Source: G051903925 sp051903925
GTDB taxonomy: Bacteria; Pseudomonadota; Alphaproteobacteria; Zavarziniales; Zavarziniaceae
DNA length: 64,000 nucleotides
NCBI RefSeq assembly: GCF_051903925.1
Contig: NZ_CP173678.1
Location: 1,302,001 to 1,366,000, forward strand
Reading direction: 5' to 3'
The notes under the pieces are model-generated. The model searched no databases, was not told where the DNA came from, and saw only the letters and a program-made list of their open reading frames with translations. Shown here piece after piece: positions 27,801 to 36,551 of the stretch (within the stretch, counting starts at the first letter, position 1; each line of letters opens with the position of its first letter). The translations under genes and the position numbers were made by a program.

Positions 27801-27941
27801 GGTCATCACCTTCAGCGTGAAGCGGGGATCCTCGGCCCGGCCCAACTGCAGGAAGGCGAACAGGCCGGACGCCGCCACGGCCAGGATCAGGAAGAGGGTG
27901 ACGGCGCGGTGGCGAACCGCCAGTTCCGACAGGTTGGGCAT
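24834..27941 (-). CDS. RND multidrug efflux pump, inner-membrane permease
   Basis: A 1,035-residue AcrB-type proton-driven exporter: one N-terminal helix (ELAVRHRAVTLFLILAV), a periplasmic loop, helices 2-6, then the second repeat. The proton-relay helix LSLGLLVDDAIIAIEMM carries the two Asp residues expected in helix 4. It looks nearest to TriC/MdtB-like permeases in block wording (GRAEDPRFTLK). ATG 27941 lies 10 bp after the adaptor gene's stop, so the two are one operon. With the divergent outer-membrane factor and TetR gene it makes a complete drug efflux system. Substrates are not predictable. Confidence 0.93.
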   Translation of the reverse strand: MPNLSELAVRHRAVTLFLILAVAASGLFAFLQLGRAEDPRFTLKVMTVAAAWPGATAAEMQEQVADRLEKRLQELAYFDRVETDSRPGQVLMTVLLRDFTPPTEVAGQFYQVRKMLGDEAPNLPRGVLGPFFNDEYSDAYFALYALTARGMPPRELARQAEAIRSRLLRTEGVQKVRILGEQPGRIYVEFDHERLATLGVSAQQIVDALQKQNAVTSAGSAETGGPRVYVRVDGAFDGVEAIRATPIAAGDGRSLTLGDVTEVRRGYEDPPSFLIRNQGEPTIMLGVVMQPRWNGLTLDQALNQQEAAIHADLPLGLEFHKVSDQARNIENAYGEFMLKFVVALSVVMVISFLALGFRVGLVVALAVPLTLSAVFLVMLMTGRDFDRITLGALILSLGLLVDDAIIAIEMMVVKMEEGLDRVAAATFAWTSTAAPMLTGTLVTVIGFLPVGFANSSAGEYAGNIFWIVAFALVVSWFVAVYFTPYLGVKMLPAIKPVAGGHDAIYATPAYQRLRRLVRASVRHRKLAVGVTLLLFVGAVIGMGIVKKQFFPDSDRPEVLVEVNLPQGSAIRNTEALVERLEQRLRAEPESVNIASFIGQGAPRFFFSLNPELPNPAFAKLVIQTPDAAARHALTAKIRQWVTDGAFPEARVRVTSLLFGPPVAFPVTFRIVGSDLNAVRRAAAEARQALEASPLLRDVNLSWGERVATMRLAFDPVRLRLIGLTPADAATQLQALLKGITVTQMREDIRTVDVVMRAAGAERRDLSRIEDLTLTNAAGQSIPLSQVARLVPDSEEPVLVRRNRELYIAVRADVQPGVQPPDATAAVLPLLEPLRASLPADMRIDVGGTVEEAGKANVALVKVFPVMIILMLLVIMFQVRSFSTMFMVFLTAPLGLIGTVPTLLAFDQAFGFNAILGLIGLAGIIMRNTLILVDQIHHDQQAGLSPYDAIVESTVRRARPVILTALAAAFAFVPLTLSVFWGPLAYTLIGGVLVGTALTLLVLPALYALWFRVPLPGEVARPRRRLFGRLSPAPAE

Positions 27942-27951
27942 CGCCCCGGCC

Positions 27952-29079
27952 TCAGCGTTCGGCGACCTGGGGGGCGGCGGCCGGGACCGCCGGGGCCGCC
28001 TGGGCGGCGGCGCCCGCGGGCAGTCGCACCTCCTCGCCCTCGCGCAGCAGGTGGCTGCCAAGCGCCACCACCATTTCGCCGGGCGCCAGGCCGCCGGCGA
28101 CCTGGGCCGTCTCCTCGCCCAGGCGGGCGACGGTCACCGGGCGGAACGACACCTTGGCCGCCGCGGCGTCGACGATCCAGACGCCCGGCCCGGTGCCAGG
28201 ATCGTAGAGGGCCCCGATCGGCACCTGTGTCTCACCCGCATGGGGATCGCCCGGCACCTCGATCGTGATGGTGGCGCCCAGTGCAGCGGCCTCACCCTGG
28301 TCGGCCAGGGTGTAGCGCGCCTCGTACGTGCGCATGCCCGGGTCGGCTGCTGCGGAAAGTTCGCGCAAGGTGGCGGCGATGGGCCGGTCCTCCGCGCCAT
28401 AGAGGCGGGCGGTCGCCTGCGCCGGCACGCTGCCGCGCTGGGTTTCGGGCACCGCGACGACCGCTTCGCGCGCGCCGGCGCGGGCCAGCCGTACCACCGG
28501 CTGGCCCGCGGTCACGACTTGGCCCGGCTCGGCCATGACCTGCATCACGACGCCGTCGGCATCCGCAACCAGGGCGGCATAGCGGGCCTGGTTGCGGCTG
28601 GTCTCCGCCTGCGACTGGGCGGCGGTCAGCGCGGCATCCGCGGCCAGGCGCGCCGCCCTGACCTGGTCAAAGGCCTGGGCCGACACGGCACCGCGCTCGA
28701 CCAGGCCGCTCAGGCGTGTCTCGTCCGCCCGGGCGCGGGCCGCCTGGGCCCGGGCGGAGGCGATCGCCGCGTCCGCGGCGGCGGCCTGCAGGCGCAGGTC
28801 GGTGGCGTCAAGCCGGGCCAGCACCTGGCCACGGCGGACCGTCTGGCCCAGGTCGACCAGGCGCTCCGTGATCTTGCCGCCGACGCGGAAGCCCAGGTCG
28901 CTTTCGGTCCGCGCCCGCACGGTCCCCGTATACGCCCTGACTAGGCCGGGTCCGGCCTCGACCATGGCGGTGCGGACCAGGGGGGGAAGTTGCGGGATGT
29001 CGGCCTGGGACTGATCGCACGCGGCCAGCAGGCCCAGGGTCGAGACGGCAATCAGCAGACGGACGGGCCAGCCGGTCAT
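27952..29079 (-). CDS. RND efflux periplasmic adaptor lipoprotein (HlyD/AcrA family)
   Basis: A 375-residue membrane-fusion protein. The signal peptide ends LLAACDQ, a lipobox with Cys21, so it should be anchored in the inner-membrane outer leaflet. The lipoyl half GGKITERLVDLGQTVRRGQVL, an Ala-rich alpha-hairpin coiled coil (about residues 100-165), the second lipoyl half around GVVMQVMAEPGQVV and the beta-barrel region follow in family order. It is the first gene of the adaptor-permease operon. A candidate operator half-site, ACGATAAT, lies 24 bp before its start. Confidence 0.93.
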   Translation of the reverse strand: MTGWPVRLLIAVSTLGLLAACDQSQADIPQLPPLVRTAMVEAGPGLVRAYTGTVRARTESDLGFRVGGKITERLVDLGQTVRRGQVLARLDATDLRLQAAAADAAIASARAQAARARADETRLSGLVERGAVSAQAFDQVRAARLAADAALTAAQSQAETSRNQARYAALVADADGVVMQVMAEPGQVVTAGQPVVRLARAGAREAVVAVPETQRGSVPAQATARLYGAEDRPIAATLRELSAAADPGMRTYEARYTLADQGEAAALGATITIEVPGDPHAGETQVPIGALYDPGTGPGVWIVDAAAAKVSFRPVTVARLGEETAQVAGGLAPGEMVVALGSHLLREGEEVRLPAGAAAQAAPAVPAAAPQVAER

Positions 29080-29102
29080 GGGGCAACTCCAATCGACAGG
29101 CC

Positions 29103-29110
29103 ACGATAAT
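29103..29110. promoter_or_regulatory. ACGATAAT motif before the adaptor gene, candidate TetR site
   Basis: CACGATAAT here is shared with the perfect palindrome ACGAT-A-ATCGT at 30314-30324, between the TetR gene and the outer-membrane factor gene. Here only one half is exact (the right half reads GCT instead of CGT). A weaker GATGAAA..TTTCATC inverted repeat lies beside it at about 29121-29150. Confidence 0.35.
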
Positions 29111-29198
29111 GCTGAACAGTGATGAAACCGTCAAGTCGTCACATTTCATCCGTCATCATATCTGACCTGGGGCTGCCCTCCGAACCCGCCGCGGAAAC

Positions 29199-29597
29199 CT
29201 AGCGAGGCGTCGTGATCGGATCGGCGTGGCGGTGCACCAGCATCCAGGCGTCATCTTCCAGCCGGAAGACGCTTGTGACGCGGAGCGCGTTCGAGCTGGC
29301 TTCGCCGTCCCTCACGGTCTGCGCGTGCTCGACGTCGACCACCACGGCAAGGGTGTCGGACAGGTAGGTTGCGATGGGATCGGGGGGCGACGCCGTGCCG
29401 TCGCGCATCCGCCCGGCGGCACCGGCCAGGGCGGCCCGCACCTTGTCCTGCCCCTTGGCGAATGGACCGAACGGGTTTCCCCAGGTCACGTCGTCGGCAC
29501 GGGACAACAGGGCCAAGTAACCGCCACTGTCGCCCTTGACCATTGAATCAAGTGCGGCGCGATTCTGGGCAATGGCGTCTTCGAGTGTTCTTGTCAT
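29199..29597 (-). CDS. SnoaL-like / NTF2-fold small protein
   Basis: A 132-residue protein of the NTF2-like superfamily (DUF4440/SnoaL-like). It opens with a helix LEDAIAQNRAALDSM, has an early SRADDVTWGNPFGPFAKGQ stretch, and ends in strands VTSVFRLEDDAWMLVHRHADP, the usual final beta-hairpin of this fold. No catalytic residue set is certain; members are enzymes, binding proteins or orphan folds. It lies between the adaptor gene and the TetR regulator, all on the minus strand, about 30 bp from the latter, so it may be co-transcribed with it. Confidence 0.75.
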   Translation of the reverse strand: MTRTLEDAIAQNRAALDSMVKGDSGGYLALLSRADDVTWGNPFGPFAKGQDKVRAALAGAAGRMRDGTASPPDPIATYLSDTLAVVVDVEHAQTVRDGEASSNALRVTSVFRLEDDAWMLVHRHADPITTPR

Positions 29598-29627
29598 TGC
29601 TGCCCTCCCTCAGCAGAAGATCATGGA

Positions 29628-30278
29628 CTATTTGCGAAGTCCGGCCAGGACCAGGCGCGCGGTCACGGCAGCCATCCTGACCAGGTCGACGCGGCCGATT
29701 TCCGTTTCCAGGACCAGGGGATGCGCGAACTGGATCAGGGTGTAGGCGACGGCGTCCACCGTCTCGTCCAGGGGTGTTTCCGTTTCGAACGTGCCGTCCG
29801 CACGGCCGTCGCCAATGATCCGGCGCATGACGCCGCGCATTGTCTGCTTGTGCGTGTCGACCGCGGGAAAACGACTTGAGCAGCCGACCCGGACCAGGTC
29901 GTAAAGCTGGCGGTCGTTGAAGAACAGGTTGACGCTCTCGCTCAGAAGCGTCTGGTAGACGCGAGCGAAACGCGTTGGCGCTGGATCGTCGGATTCGGCA
30001 ACGGACCACAAGGCCTTGCCGATCTTGGCAAGTGTGGTGCTGCACACGGCCTCCAGGATTGCCATCTTGGAATCGTAGAACTTGTAGATATAGGCCGTGG
30101 AGACATCGAGTTCGCCGGCAATGTCGGCGACCGTCGTCTTGGCATAGCCGTGGCGACGGAAACGCTCCTCCGCCGCCTGGACGATCAGGGCGTGCATCTC
30201 GTGCGGGGTGTCGCCGCGCCGGCCGTCATCCTTGGCCGCGCGGGGGCGGGCGTGCAGCGGCTTGGGCTCAAGGGCCAT
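29628..30278 (-). CDS. TetR/AcrR-family transcriptional regulator
   Basis: A 216-residue repressor. The N-terminal DNA-binding domain is clear: ERFRRHGYAKTTVADIAGELDVSTAYIYKFYDSKMAILEAV-type helix-turn-helix at about residues 35-80. The C-terminal part is all-helical and would bind the inducer. It is divergent from the outer-membrane factor gene and near the adaptor-permease operon, so it most likely controls this RND pump. A palindrome in the divergent gap at 30314-30324 is a candidate binding site. Confidence 0.92.
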   Translation of the reverse strand: MALEPKPLHARPRAAKDDGRRGDTPHEMHALIVQAAEERFRRHGYAKTTVADIAGELDVSTAYIYKFYDSKMAILEAVCSTTLAKIGKALWSVAESDDPAPTRFARVYQTLLSESVNLFFNDRQLYDLVRVGCSSRFPAVDTHKQTMRGVMRRIIGDGRADGTFETETPLDETVDAVAYTLIQFAHPLVLETEIGRVDLVRMAAVTARLVLAGLRK

Positions 30279-30313
30279 GGGCGGATCCTGGCATTGACGA
30301 AGAATGAACTATC

Positions 30314-30324
30314 ACGATAATCGT
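30314..30324. promoter_or_regulatory. Palindrome between TetR and outer-membrane factor genes
   Basis: ACGAT-A-ATCGT is a perfect odd-centred palindrome in the 70-bp gap between the two divergent starts. Part of it recurs before the adaptor gene at 29103. Candidate TetR operator. Confidence 0.45.
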
Positions 30325-30348
30325 CATTCGTCACCTCGGAGCTGGGCC

Positions 30349-31809
30349 ATGGCACGACTTTTCCCGACACTGCTTGCCGGCGGCACGCTGCTGCTGGCGG
30401 CTGGGTGCACGGTCGGACCCGACTATCACCGGCCCGAGGTTGCCTCCGCCACGACATTCCGTGCCGCCGCCGCGGAGCAGGGGCGCGGCGCAGCCCCCGC
30501 CCCGGCGGCGGAGACGTGGTGGCGCGGCTTTGATGATCCCCTCCTCACCCGGGTGGTGGAACGCGCCCTGGCCGCCAACCTGGACATTGCGCAGGCCCTG
30601 GCCCGCCTGGACCAGGCGGCCGTCGCGGCGCGCCTGGCGCGGGCCGACCTGCTGCCCGCGGGAGCGGTCGACGGCGGGGCCGGCGTCTCGCGCGGGTCGC
30701 TGGAGGGAGCGGATGGTGCCAGCCTGCGCCAGCCGGGCGTCGACCGGGTGCAGGACTTCTACAGCCTTGGCGCCGCCGCCAGCTGGGAGCTGGACCTGTT
30801 CGGGGGCGAGCGCCGGGGGCTGGAGGCCGCCCAGGCCCAGGCCGAGGCGGCCGCCGCCGGTGTTGGCGCGGCGCGCGTGACCGTGGCGGCCGAGGCGGCG
30901 GATGCGTACCTGCAGGCCCGGACGCTGCAGAACCGGCTGGACATCCTGACGCAACAGGTCGCCAACCAGGAGCGCCTGCGCGAGCTGGTGCGCTTGCGGC
31001 TGGAGCGGGGCATCGCCGCCCGTCGCGAACTGGACCAGGTGGAGACGCTGCTGTCGCAAAGCCGCGCCGGCCTGCCCGCGGTGCGCGCGGGGCTGGAGGC
31101 GCAGCTGAACCGCCTGGACGTCCTGATGGGCGCTGTACCCGGAACATGGCGCGCGGAACTCGCCGCCTCGCAGCCGCTGCCTCGGGCGCCGCGCATCGCG
31201 GGGCTGGACGATGCGACCGCCCTGCTGCGCCAGCGCCCGGACGTGGTCGCGGCCGAGCGGCAGCTGGCCGCCGCCAATGCCCGGATCGGCGAGGCGACGG
31301 CCGAGTATTATCCGAAGTTCTCGCTCTCCGCCCTGCTGGGCTTCGACTCGCTGAGTGCGGGCAACCTGCTGACGGCGGGCGGCCTTCAGGCGCAGGGGCT
31401 GCTGGGCCTGCGTTGGCGCCTGTTCGATTTCGCCCGGGTCGACGCCCAGGTGGCCGGGGCGGAGGCCGGCACGCGGGAGGCGCTGGCCGCCTATCGCCAA
31501 TCCGTCCTGCGCGCGGCCGAGGATGTGGAGACGGCCATCGTCGCCCTGGTCGAGAGCGAGGCCCAGGCCCGCGAGCTGGAGAATTCCGTCGCCTCGGCCG
31601 AGCGGGCGCGCCTGGCCGTCCATGACGCCTATGCCGGCGGCGCGGTTAGCGTGATCGAGGTGCTGGACGCGGAACGGCAGGAACTGGCGGCGGAAGACGG
31701 CCTGGTTCAGGCCCGCGGCCAGGCCGTGCGCGCGGCGGTGCGCAGCTTCCGGGCGCTGGGCGCCGGCTGGACCCCGGACCCGACCCAGGTCGCCACCGCC
31801 TCCTGGTGA
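30349..31809 (+). CDS. RND efflux outer-membrane factor (NodT/OprM family lipoprotein)
   Basis: A 486-residue TolC-like exit duct. The lipobox LLLAAGCTVGPDYHRP puts the acylated Cys at residue 20, and the GPDYxRP block right after is the family signature. Two long Ala/Arg-rich helical repeats (about 75-210 and 290-420) correspond to the alpha-barrel, with QRPDVVAAERQLAAANARIG and YPKFSLSALLGF marking the second half. ATG 30349 is used because the lipoprotein signal begins there; ATG 30304 would add a charged leader. It completes the pump encoded on the other side of the TetR gene. Confidence 0.93.
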   Translation: MARLFPTLLAGGTLLLAAGCTVGPDYHRPEVASATTFRAAAAEQGRGAAPAPAAETWWRGFDDPLLTRVVERALAANLDIAQALARLDQAAVAARLARADLLPAGAVDGGAGVSRGSLEGADGASLRQPGVDRVQDFYSLGAAASWELDLFGGERRGLEAAQAQAEAAAAGVGAARVTVAAEAADAYLQARTLQNRLDILTQQVANQERLRELVRLRLERGIAARRELDQVETLLSQSRAGLPAVRAGLEAQLNRLDVLMGAVPGTWRAELAASQPLPRAPRIAGLDDATALLRQRPDVVAAERQLAAANARIGEATAEYYPKFSLSALLGFDSLSAGNLLTAGGLQAQGLLGLRWRLFDFARVDAQVAGAEAGTREALAAYRQSVLRAAEDVETAIVALVESEAQARELENSVASAERARLAVHDAYAGGAVSVIEVLDAERQELAAEDGLVQARGQAVRAAVRSFRALGAGWTPDPTQVATASW

Positions 31810-31946
31810 CGGGCGCCGCTCCGTCGGTTTGGTGCTGGGCCGTCTCGTCGCAGGATGCGGGCGGGACATCGCGCCGCAGGTCGGCTATTGACCCCCCGGA
31901 CCGGCCACTGGCACCACAGCCGGGCAGAACAAGAGGAGGAGCGGCA

Positions 31947-32714
31947 ATGGCAGCTGTCGAATTCGAGAAGCGCGACCGGATCGCGTTCATCACCCTGAAC
32001 CGGCCAGAGGCCCGCAACGCCGTCAACGGCGACGTCGCCAGCGGCATGGAAGCGGCCCTGGACGCGGTCGAGAGCGATCCCGACATCTGGGTCGCGATCC
32101 TGTCGGGCAACGGCGCCGCGTTCTGCGCCGGTGCCGACCTGAAGGAGATCGCGGCCGGAAACGGCGCCAAGCTGGGCACCGCCAAGGGCGGCTTTGCCGG
32201 CATCGTGCGGCGCGCCCGGACCAAGCCGCTGATCGCGGCGATCGAGGGCAGCGCGCTGGCCGGCGGCACCGAGATCGCGCTGAGCTGCGACATGATCGTC
32301 TGCGCCGAGACGACCAATTTCGGCCTGCCGGAGACGAAGCGGTCGCTGGTCGCGGGTGCGGGCGGGCTGTTCCGGCTGCCCCGCGCCATCGGCATGGCGC
32401 CGGCGCTGGAGGCGATCATCACGGGCGACCCGATCCCCGCGAAGCGCGCCTACGAGCTGGGCATGGTCAACCAGGTCGTGGCACCGGGGAAGGTGATGGA
32501 GGCGGCCATCGCCCTGGCGACGCGCTGCACCGCCGCCGCCCCGATCGCAGCGCAGCTGAGCCGCAGCGTCGCCATCCGCGCCTTCAGCGAGCCGGACGAG
32601 ACGTTGTGGGCAGCCAGCGGCGCTGCCTTCCAGGAGGCCGCGAAGACCGAGGACTATCACGAAGGGCCGAAGGCGTTCATCGAGAAGCGTCCGCCGGTCT
32701 GGAAGGGCCGCTGA
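31947..32714 (+). CDS. Enoyl-CoA hydratase/isomerase (crotonase) family protein
   Basis: A 255-residue crotonase-fold protein. NRPEARNAVN, the oxyanion block NGAAFCAGADLKEI and the second oxyanion-side block EGSALAGGTEIALSCD are present; the expected acid position after this reads ETKRSLVAGAGG, with Glu in the PE part. Roles in the family include hydration of 2-enoyl-CoA and isomerisation. AAGAGGAGGAG lies before ATG 31947. It stands alone, with a large hairpin separating it from the convergent sbcC gene. Confidence 0.9.
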   Translation: MAAVEFEKRDRIAFITLNRPEARNAVNGDVASGMEAALDAVESDPDIWVAILSGNGAAFCAGADLKEIAAGNGAKLGTAKGGFAGIVRRARTKPLIAAIEGSALAGGTEIALSCDMIVCAETTNFGLPETKRSLVAGAGGLFRLPRAIGMAPALEAIITGDPIPAKRAYELGMVNQVVAPGKVMEAAIALATRCTAAAPIAAQLSRSVAIRAFSEPDETLWAASGAAFQEAAKTEDYHEGPKAFIEKRPPVWKGR

Positions 32715-32738
32715 TCCGCACCAGCGGGCCGGTCTGAT

Positions 32739-32784
32739 GCCGTACCCCGCGCTGTGCGACCGGTCGCGCAGCGCAGGGTACGGC
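32739..32784. terminator. Bidirectional hairpin between crotonase gene and sbcC
   Basis: GCCGTACCC with CGCGCTGTGCGACC pairs with GGTCGCGCAGCGCA and GGGTACGGC, a stem of about 20 bp with almost no loop. It lies between two converging genes and is followed by a few T residues (GTTT) on the plus strand. Confidence 0.7.
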
Positions 32785-32792
32785 GTGACCGT

Positions 32793-35700
32793 TTAGCCAG
32801 GAGGCGGCGCGTCGGTCCGGATGACGGAGCGGCCGCCGCCACGGCGCTCGACCCGGATCTGGACCGCGATTCGCTCGATCATCGCGGCGACATGGGTGAT
32901 GACGCCGACCCGCCGCCCGCCACCCTGCAGCGCCTCCAGCGCCGTGATGGCGACTTCCAGCGTCTCCGCGTCCAGGGCGCCGAAGCCCTCGTCGATGAAC
33001 AGCGTGTCGACGAAGGCGCTGCGCCCCTCCAGTCCCGACAGCGCCAGCGCCAGGGCCAGCGAGACGAGAAAGCGCTCGCCGCCCGACAGGCTGCGCGTCG
33101 CGCGCACCTGGTCGCCCATGTCGCGATCGACGACATGCAGGCCAAGCTCTGCTCCTGCCGCGCGCAGCAGGCGATAGCGCGGATTGAGGGCGTCGAGCTG
33201 GATATTGGCCAGCTGGACAAGGTGCTCCAGCGTGATGCCCTGGACGAAGCGGCGGAAGCGGTCGCCCGTGGGCGCGCCGATCGCCTCGTTCACGGTGCCC
33301 CAGGGGGCATAGGCCGCGCGCTCCGTCGCCAGCTGCTGGTCCAGGTCGCGGACCCTGTCGCGCAGGGCGTCGTCCGCCTCCAGCTGCGCCTTGATCCGCC
33401 CAACCGTCTCCCTGAGCCCGGTCACGGCCTGTTCAATCGCGGCCAGGGCCGTCGTGAGTGCCGCGTCGTCCAGGCCTGGCGCCAGGTCCCGGCGCAGCTG
33501 CGCCACGTCGTCCTGGCGTTGGCCATGCAGCACGCGCGCCTGGGCCAGCGCCCTGTCCAGGGCATCGGCCTGGGCGCGGAGCCTGTCGCGCTCCGCCACC
33601 GGGACGGCCAGCAGGGCGCGGGCCTGGGCTGCGTCCCAGCCCTGGGCGCGGCAGGCCTGGTCAAGGGCGGCGTCCGCGGTATCCGCCAGGGCGGCCGCAT
33701 GGGACGCCGCGTGGGTCGTGTCCCCCGCCCGCCCGGCCGCCGCGGACAGAGCCGTCGCTGCGTCTTGCGCGGTGGCGCGTGCCGCGTCGAGCGCCTGCTC
33801 CGCCGTCTGCACCGCCTGGGTCAGCCGGGATCGGTGCGGCGCCGTCGCCTCGCCCGCCAACAGCCCGGCGCGGGCATCGCGCAGACCGTCGCGTGCCGCC
33901 TGGCGCTCCGCCGCGCGTGCCGCGGTCGCGGTGGCCTGGGCCTGGGCCGCGACCAGGGCCTGCGCTGCGGCGGCAGCACGCGGCCGCAGCGTGGCCAGCG
34001 CCTGGTCAAGGCGCACCACCTCGGCCCTGGCGGTGCGCCAGGCCTGGGCGAGGTCGCGCACAGTGCGGATCGCCAGCGCTGGGCGCGCCTCCAGGTCGGC
34101 CGGATCGAGTCCGGCCTGGCGCAGGCTGGGTTCCAGCTCGCGCGCCAGCGAGGTCAAGCGCTCGGCCAGGTCATCCTCCTGGGTGGCGAGCCGCGTGGCC
34201 TCCAGCTGCAAGGCCTGGATCTGACCGGCGCGCGTCTGGGCGGCGCTGTCCAGCCCGTCCAGCGTGACGCGCACCAGATCCAGCTGGCGGCGCAAATCGC
34301 GGTCCGCGCGCTCCAGGTCCGCCGCCTGGTCCAGCAGCGGCTTCAGCGCCTGGCGCGCGCTGTGCGCGGCGGCGGCATGATGCTCCAGCAGGTCTGCGGC
34401 GTCCGCCAGCCCGGCCGAGGGCGACGGCGCCAGGCCGGCCACCGCAAGGGCTGTGCACAGCGCCGGATGCAGCGTCCCATAGCTGGCCGCCGCCGCCTGG
34501 CGCCGGGCTGCCGCCTGGGCGCCGGCCGCCGTTGCATTGGCGTGCCGTCCAGCGGCCGCGGCCTCGCCCTGCGCAGCCTCCAGCAACTCGGCCTCCAGGC
34601 GGGCAAGGTCGCAATCGAGCGCCTGGCGCTGCTGGCGGATCGTTTCCGCCAGCCGTCCCAGGCTGTCCGGCTGGGTCGCGACCGGGTGCTCGGCGGCGCC
34701 GCAGACGGGACAAGGCTGGCCGTGCACCAGGACGGCACGCAGGTGCAGCGCCTGCTCCGACACCGCCTGTTCCGCCAGGTCCACCATGGGAAGCAGTGCG
34801 CCCCGCGCGGTGCGCAGGGCCTGGGCCTGGTCCGTCAGCCGGGACAGGTGGCCCGCCGCGTCGGCGCGGGCGCTGGCGGCGGCCTGTGCGTCGCCCTCCG
34901 CCCTGCGTTCGTCCGCCATTGCCTGGCGCCGATCGGCGGCGAGGCGGCACGCCTGGTCCAGGGGGCCCAGGACGTCGCGCAATCCGGCCTCGCGCCGGGC
35001 AAGGGCGGGCGCGTCCAGGCCATCCAGGCTGGCCTGCACCTCGGTGATCGCCTGGGTCAGGCGGTCGTGCTCGGCGACATGGGTGGCGCGGCGGGTCGCG
35101 TCCTCGCCCGCCTGTGCCGTGGCCAGCGCCAGGGCGTTTGCCTTGGCCCTGGCCTGGTCTCGACCCCGGGCAAGTGCTGCGGACAGATCCTGGTGCTTGG
35201 CGATGCGGGTGGCCAGGTCATCCTCCCGCGCGGCCAGGGTTTCGTGCCCCGCGCGGGCGTCAAGCCGGGCGCATGCCGCCTCATGCGCGGCAAGGGCCTC
35301 GGCCAGTTCCCGCGCCGCCGTCGCGTCGGCCCGCGTGTGCTGCGCGGCGAGATCGGCGGCCGCGACTGCCTGCTGCGCCGCCTGGGCCAGTTCGTGTTCG
35401 GCCGCGCGCAGCTCGACGTCCAGGCGGTCCGCCTCGGCCCACAGGGGCTGGGCTTCGGCCACCGCGGCGGTGGCGGCGGCGCGCGCCGTCTGCCGCTCGG
35501 TCAGGGCGGCGCCGGCCGCGGCGTTGTCGGCGGTTGCCTGCGCCAGCCTCGCCAGGGCCTCCCCTGCGGCGGCGGCCAGGTTCTGCGCGGTGCGTCGCGC
35601 GTCCTGGGCTGCCTGGGCCGGGCCGCGCAGTGCCTCGACCGCCGTCAGGGTGGCCAGGCGATCGCGCGTCGCGGCGCCTGCGTCAAAGGCGACTTGGGCG

Positions 35701-36548
35701 GCGGCGACCGCTTCGCCGGCCGCTGTCTGCAGGTGCTCCGCCTCGGCCAGGCGCGCCAGCTGGGCCCGCCGTGCGGCCAGCGCGGCGCGCTCCGCATCCT
35801 GGTTGGCGACGGCCTGCGCGGCGGCGGCCAGCTCGGCCTCCAGGACGGCGCGCGCCTCGTACTCCAGCACGCCGATCGCCTCGCGCTGGCGGACCAGGTC
35901 GTCCAGGGCCCGCCGCCGCTGCTCGGCCTGGCCATGGACCAGGGTCGAGATGCGGGCATAGACGCCGGTGCCCGTGATCTTCTCCAGCAGTTCCGCGCGC
36001 TCGTTCTCGCGCGCCATCAGGAACGTGTCGAACTCGCCCTGGGCCAGCAGCACGGTGCGGCGGAACTGATCGAAGGTCAGGCCGGTCAGACGCTCCACCT
36101 CCTCGCCGATCTGGGTCCGGGTACCGCCGATGGCGCTGCCCGTGGACAGGCAGCGCAGCTCGCGCTCGTCGAACTGAAGCCGGCCATCGGCCCGGTCGCG
36201 GGCGCGGCGGACGCGCCAGATGGCGCGATAGGTGCGTCCGTCCTGGGCAACGAAGTCCACCTCCGCGCGGCCGGCGCCGGCCCCGCGGCGCAGGATGGCG
36301 CGCGGGTCCTTGGCCGAGATGACGGTGCCGCTGGGGTCGGGAACGTCCTCCTGCCGGCCGACGTCGACGCGCGGATACTGGCCAAACAGGGCCAGGCACA
36401 ACGCATCCAGAATGGTCGACTTGCCGGCCCCGGTCTCGCCCGTGATGGCGAACAGGCCGGTGCCCGCCAGGGGCTCGGCCTCCAGGTCGATGGTGAAGGG
36501 GGCCGCCAGGCTGGCCAGGTTCTCGCCGCCGATCCGCAGGATGCGCAT
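32793..36548 (-). CDS. sbcC: SbcC nuclease ATPase subunit
   Basis: A 1,251-residue Rad50-type ATPase that works with SbcD to cleave hairpins and blocked DNA ends. Walker A GETGAGKST is at residues 37-45; a very long coiled coil rich in Ala, Arg, Gln and Leu covers about 180-1100; the zinc-hook CPVC (Cys613, Cys616) sits in the middle; the ABC signature LSGGER starts at 1154 and Walker B LFIDEGFG has Asp1186-Glu1187. All parts are intact. The start is 3 bp after the sbcD stop, so translation is probably coupled. Confidence 0.96.
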   Translation of the reverse strand: MRILRIGGENLASLAAPFTIDLEAEPLAGTGLFAITGETGAGKSTILDALCLALFGQYPRVDVGRQEDVPDPSGTVISAKDPRAILRRGAGAGRAEVDFVAQDGRTYRAIWRVRRARDRADGRLQFDERELRCLSTGSAIGGTRTQIGEEVERLTGLTFDQFRRTVLLAQGEFDTFLMARENERAELLEKITGTGVYARISTLVHGQAEQRRRALDDLVRQREAIGVLEYEARAVLEAELAAAAQAVANQDAERAALAARRAQLARLAEAEHLQTAAGEAVAAAQVAFDAGAATRDRLATLTAVEALRGPAQAAQDARRTAQNLAAAAGEALARLAQATADNAAAGAALTERQTARAAATAAVAEAQPLWAEADRLDVELRAAEHELAQAAQQAVAAADLAAQHTRADATAARELAEALAAHEAACARLDARAGHETLAAREDDLATRIAKHQDLSAALARGRDQARAKANALALATAQAGEDATRRATHVAEHDRLTQAITEVQASLDGLDAPALARREAGLRDVLGPLDQACRLAADRRQAMADERRAEGDAQAAASARADAAGHLSRLTDQAQALRTARGALLPMVDLAEQAVSEQALHLRAVLVHGQPCPVCGAAEHPVATQPDSLGRLAETIRQQRQALDCDLARLEAELLEAAQGEAAAAGRHANATAAGAQAAARRQAAAASYGTLHPALCTALAVAGLAPSPSAGLADAADLLEHHAAAAHSARQALKPLLDQAADLERADRDLRRQLDLVRVTLDGLDSAAQTRAGQIQALQLEATRLATQEDDLAERLTSLARELEPSLRQAGLDPADLEARPALAIRTVRDLAQAWRTARAEVVRLDQALATLRPRAAAAAQALVAAQAQATATAARAAERQAARDGLRDARAGLLAGEATAPHRSRLTQAVQTAEQALDAARATAQDAATALSAAAGRAGDTTHAASHAAALADTADAALDQACRAQGWDAAQARALLAVPVAERDRLRAQADALDRALAQARVLHGQRQDDVAQLRRDLAPGLDDAALTTALAAIEQAVTGLRETVGRIKAQLEADDALRDRVRDLDQQLATERAAYAPWGTVNEAIGAPTGDRFRRFVQGITLEHLVQLANIQLDALNPRYRLLRAAGAELGLHVVDRDMGDQVRATRSLSGGERFLVSLALALALSGLEGRSAFVDTLFIDEGFGALDAETLEVAITALEALQGGGRRVGVITHVAAMIERIAVQIRVERRGGGRSVIRTDAPPPG

Positions 36549-36551
36549 GGC

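Noticed and set aside
25131..28268. Open frame of 1,045 codons antisense to the RND permease and adaptor
   Set aside because: Shadow frame; both sense genes have complete motifs and start sites.
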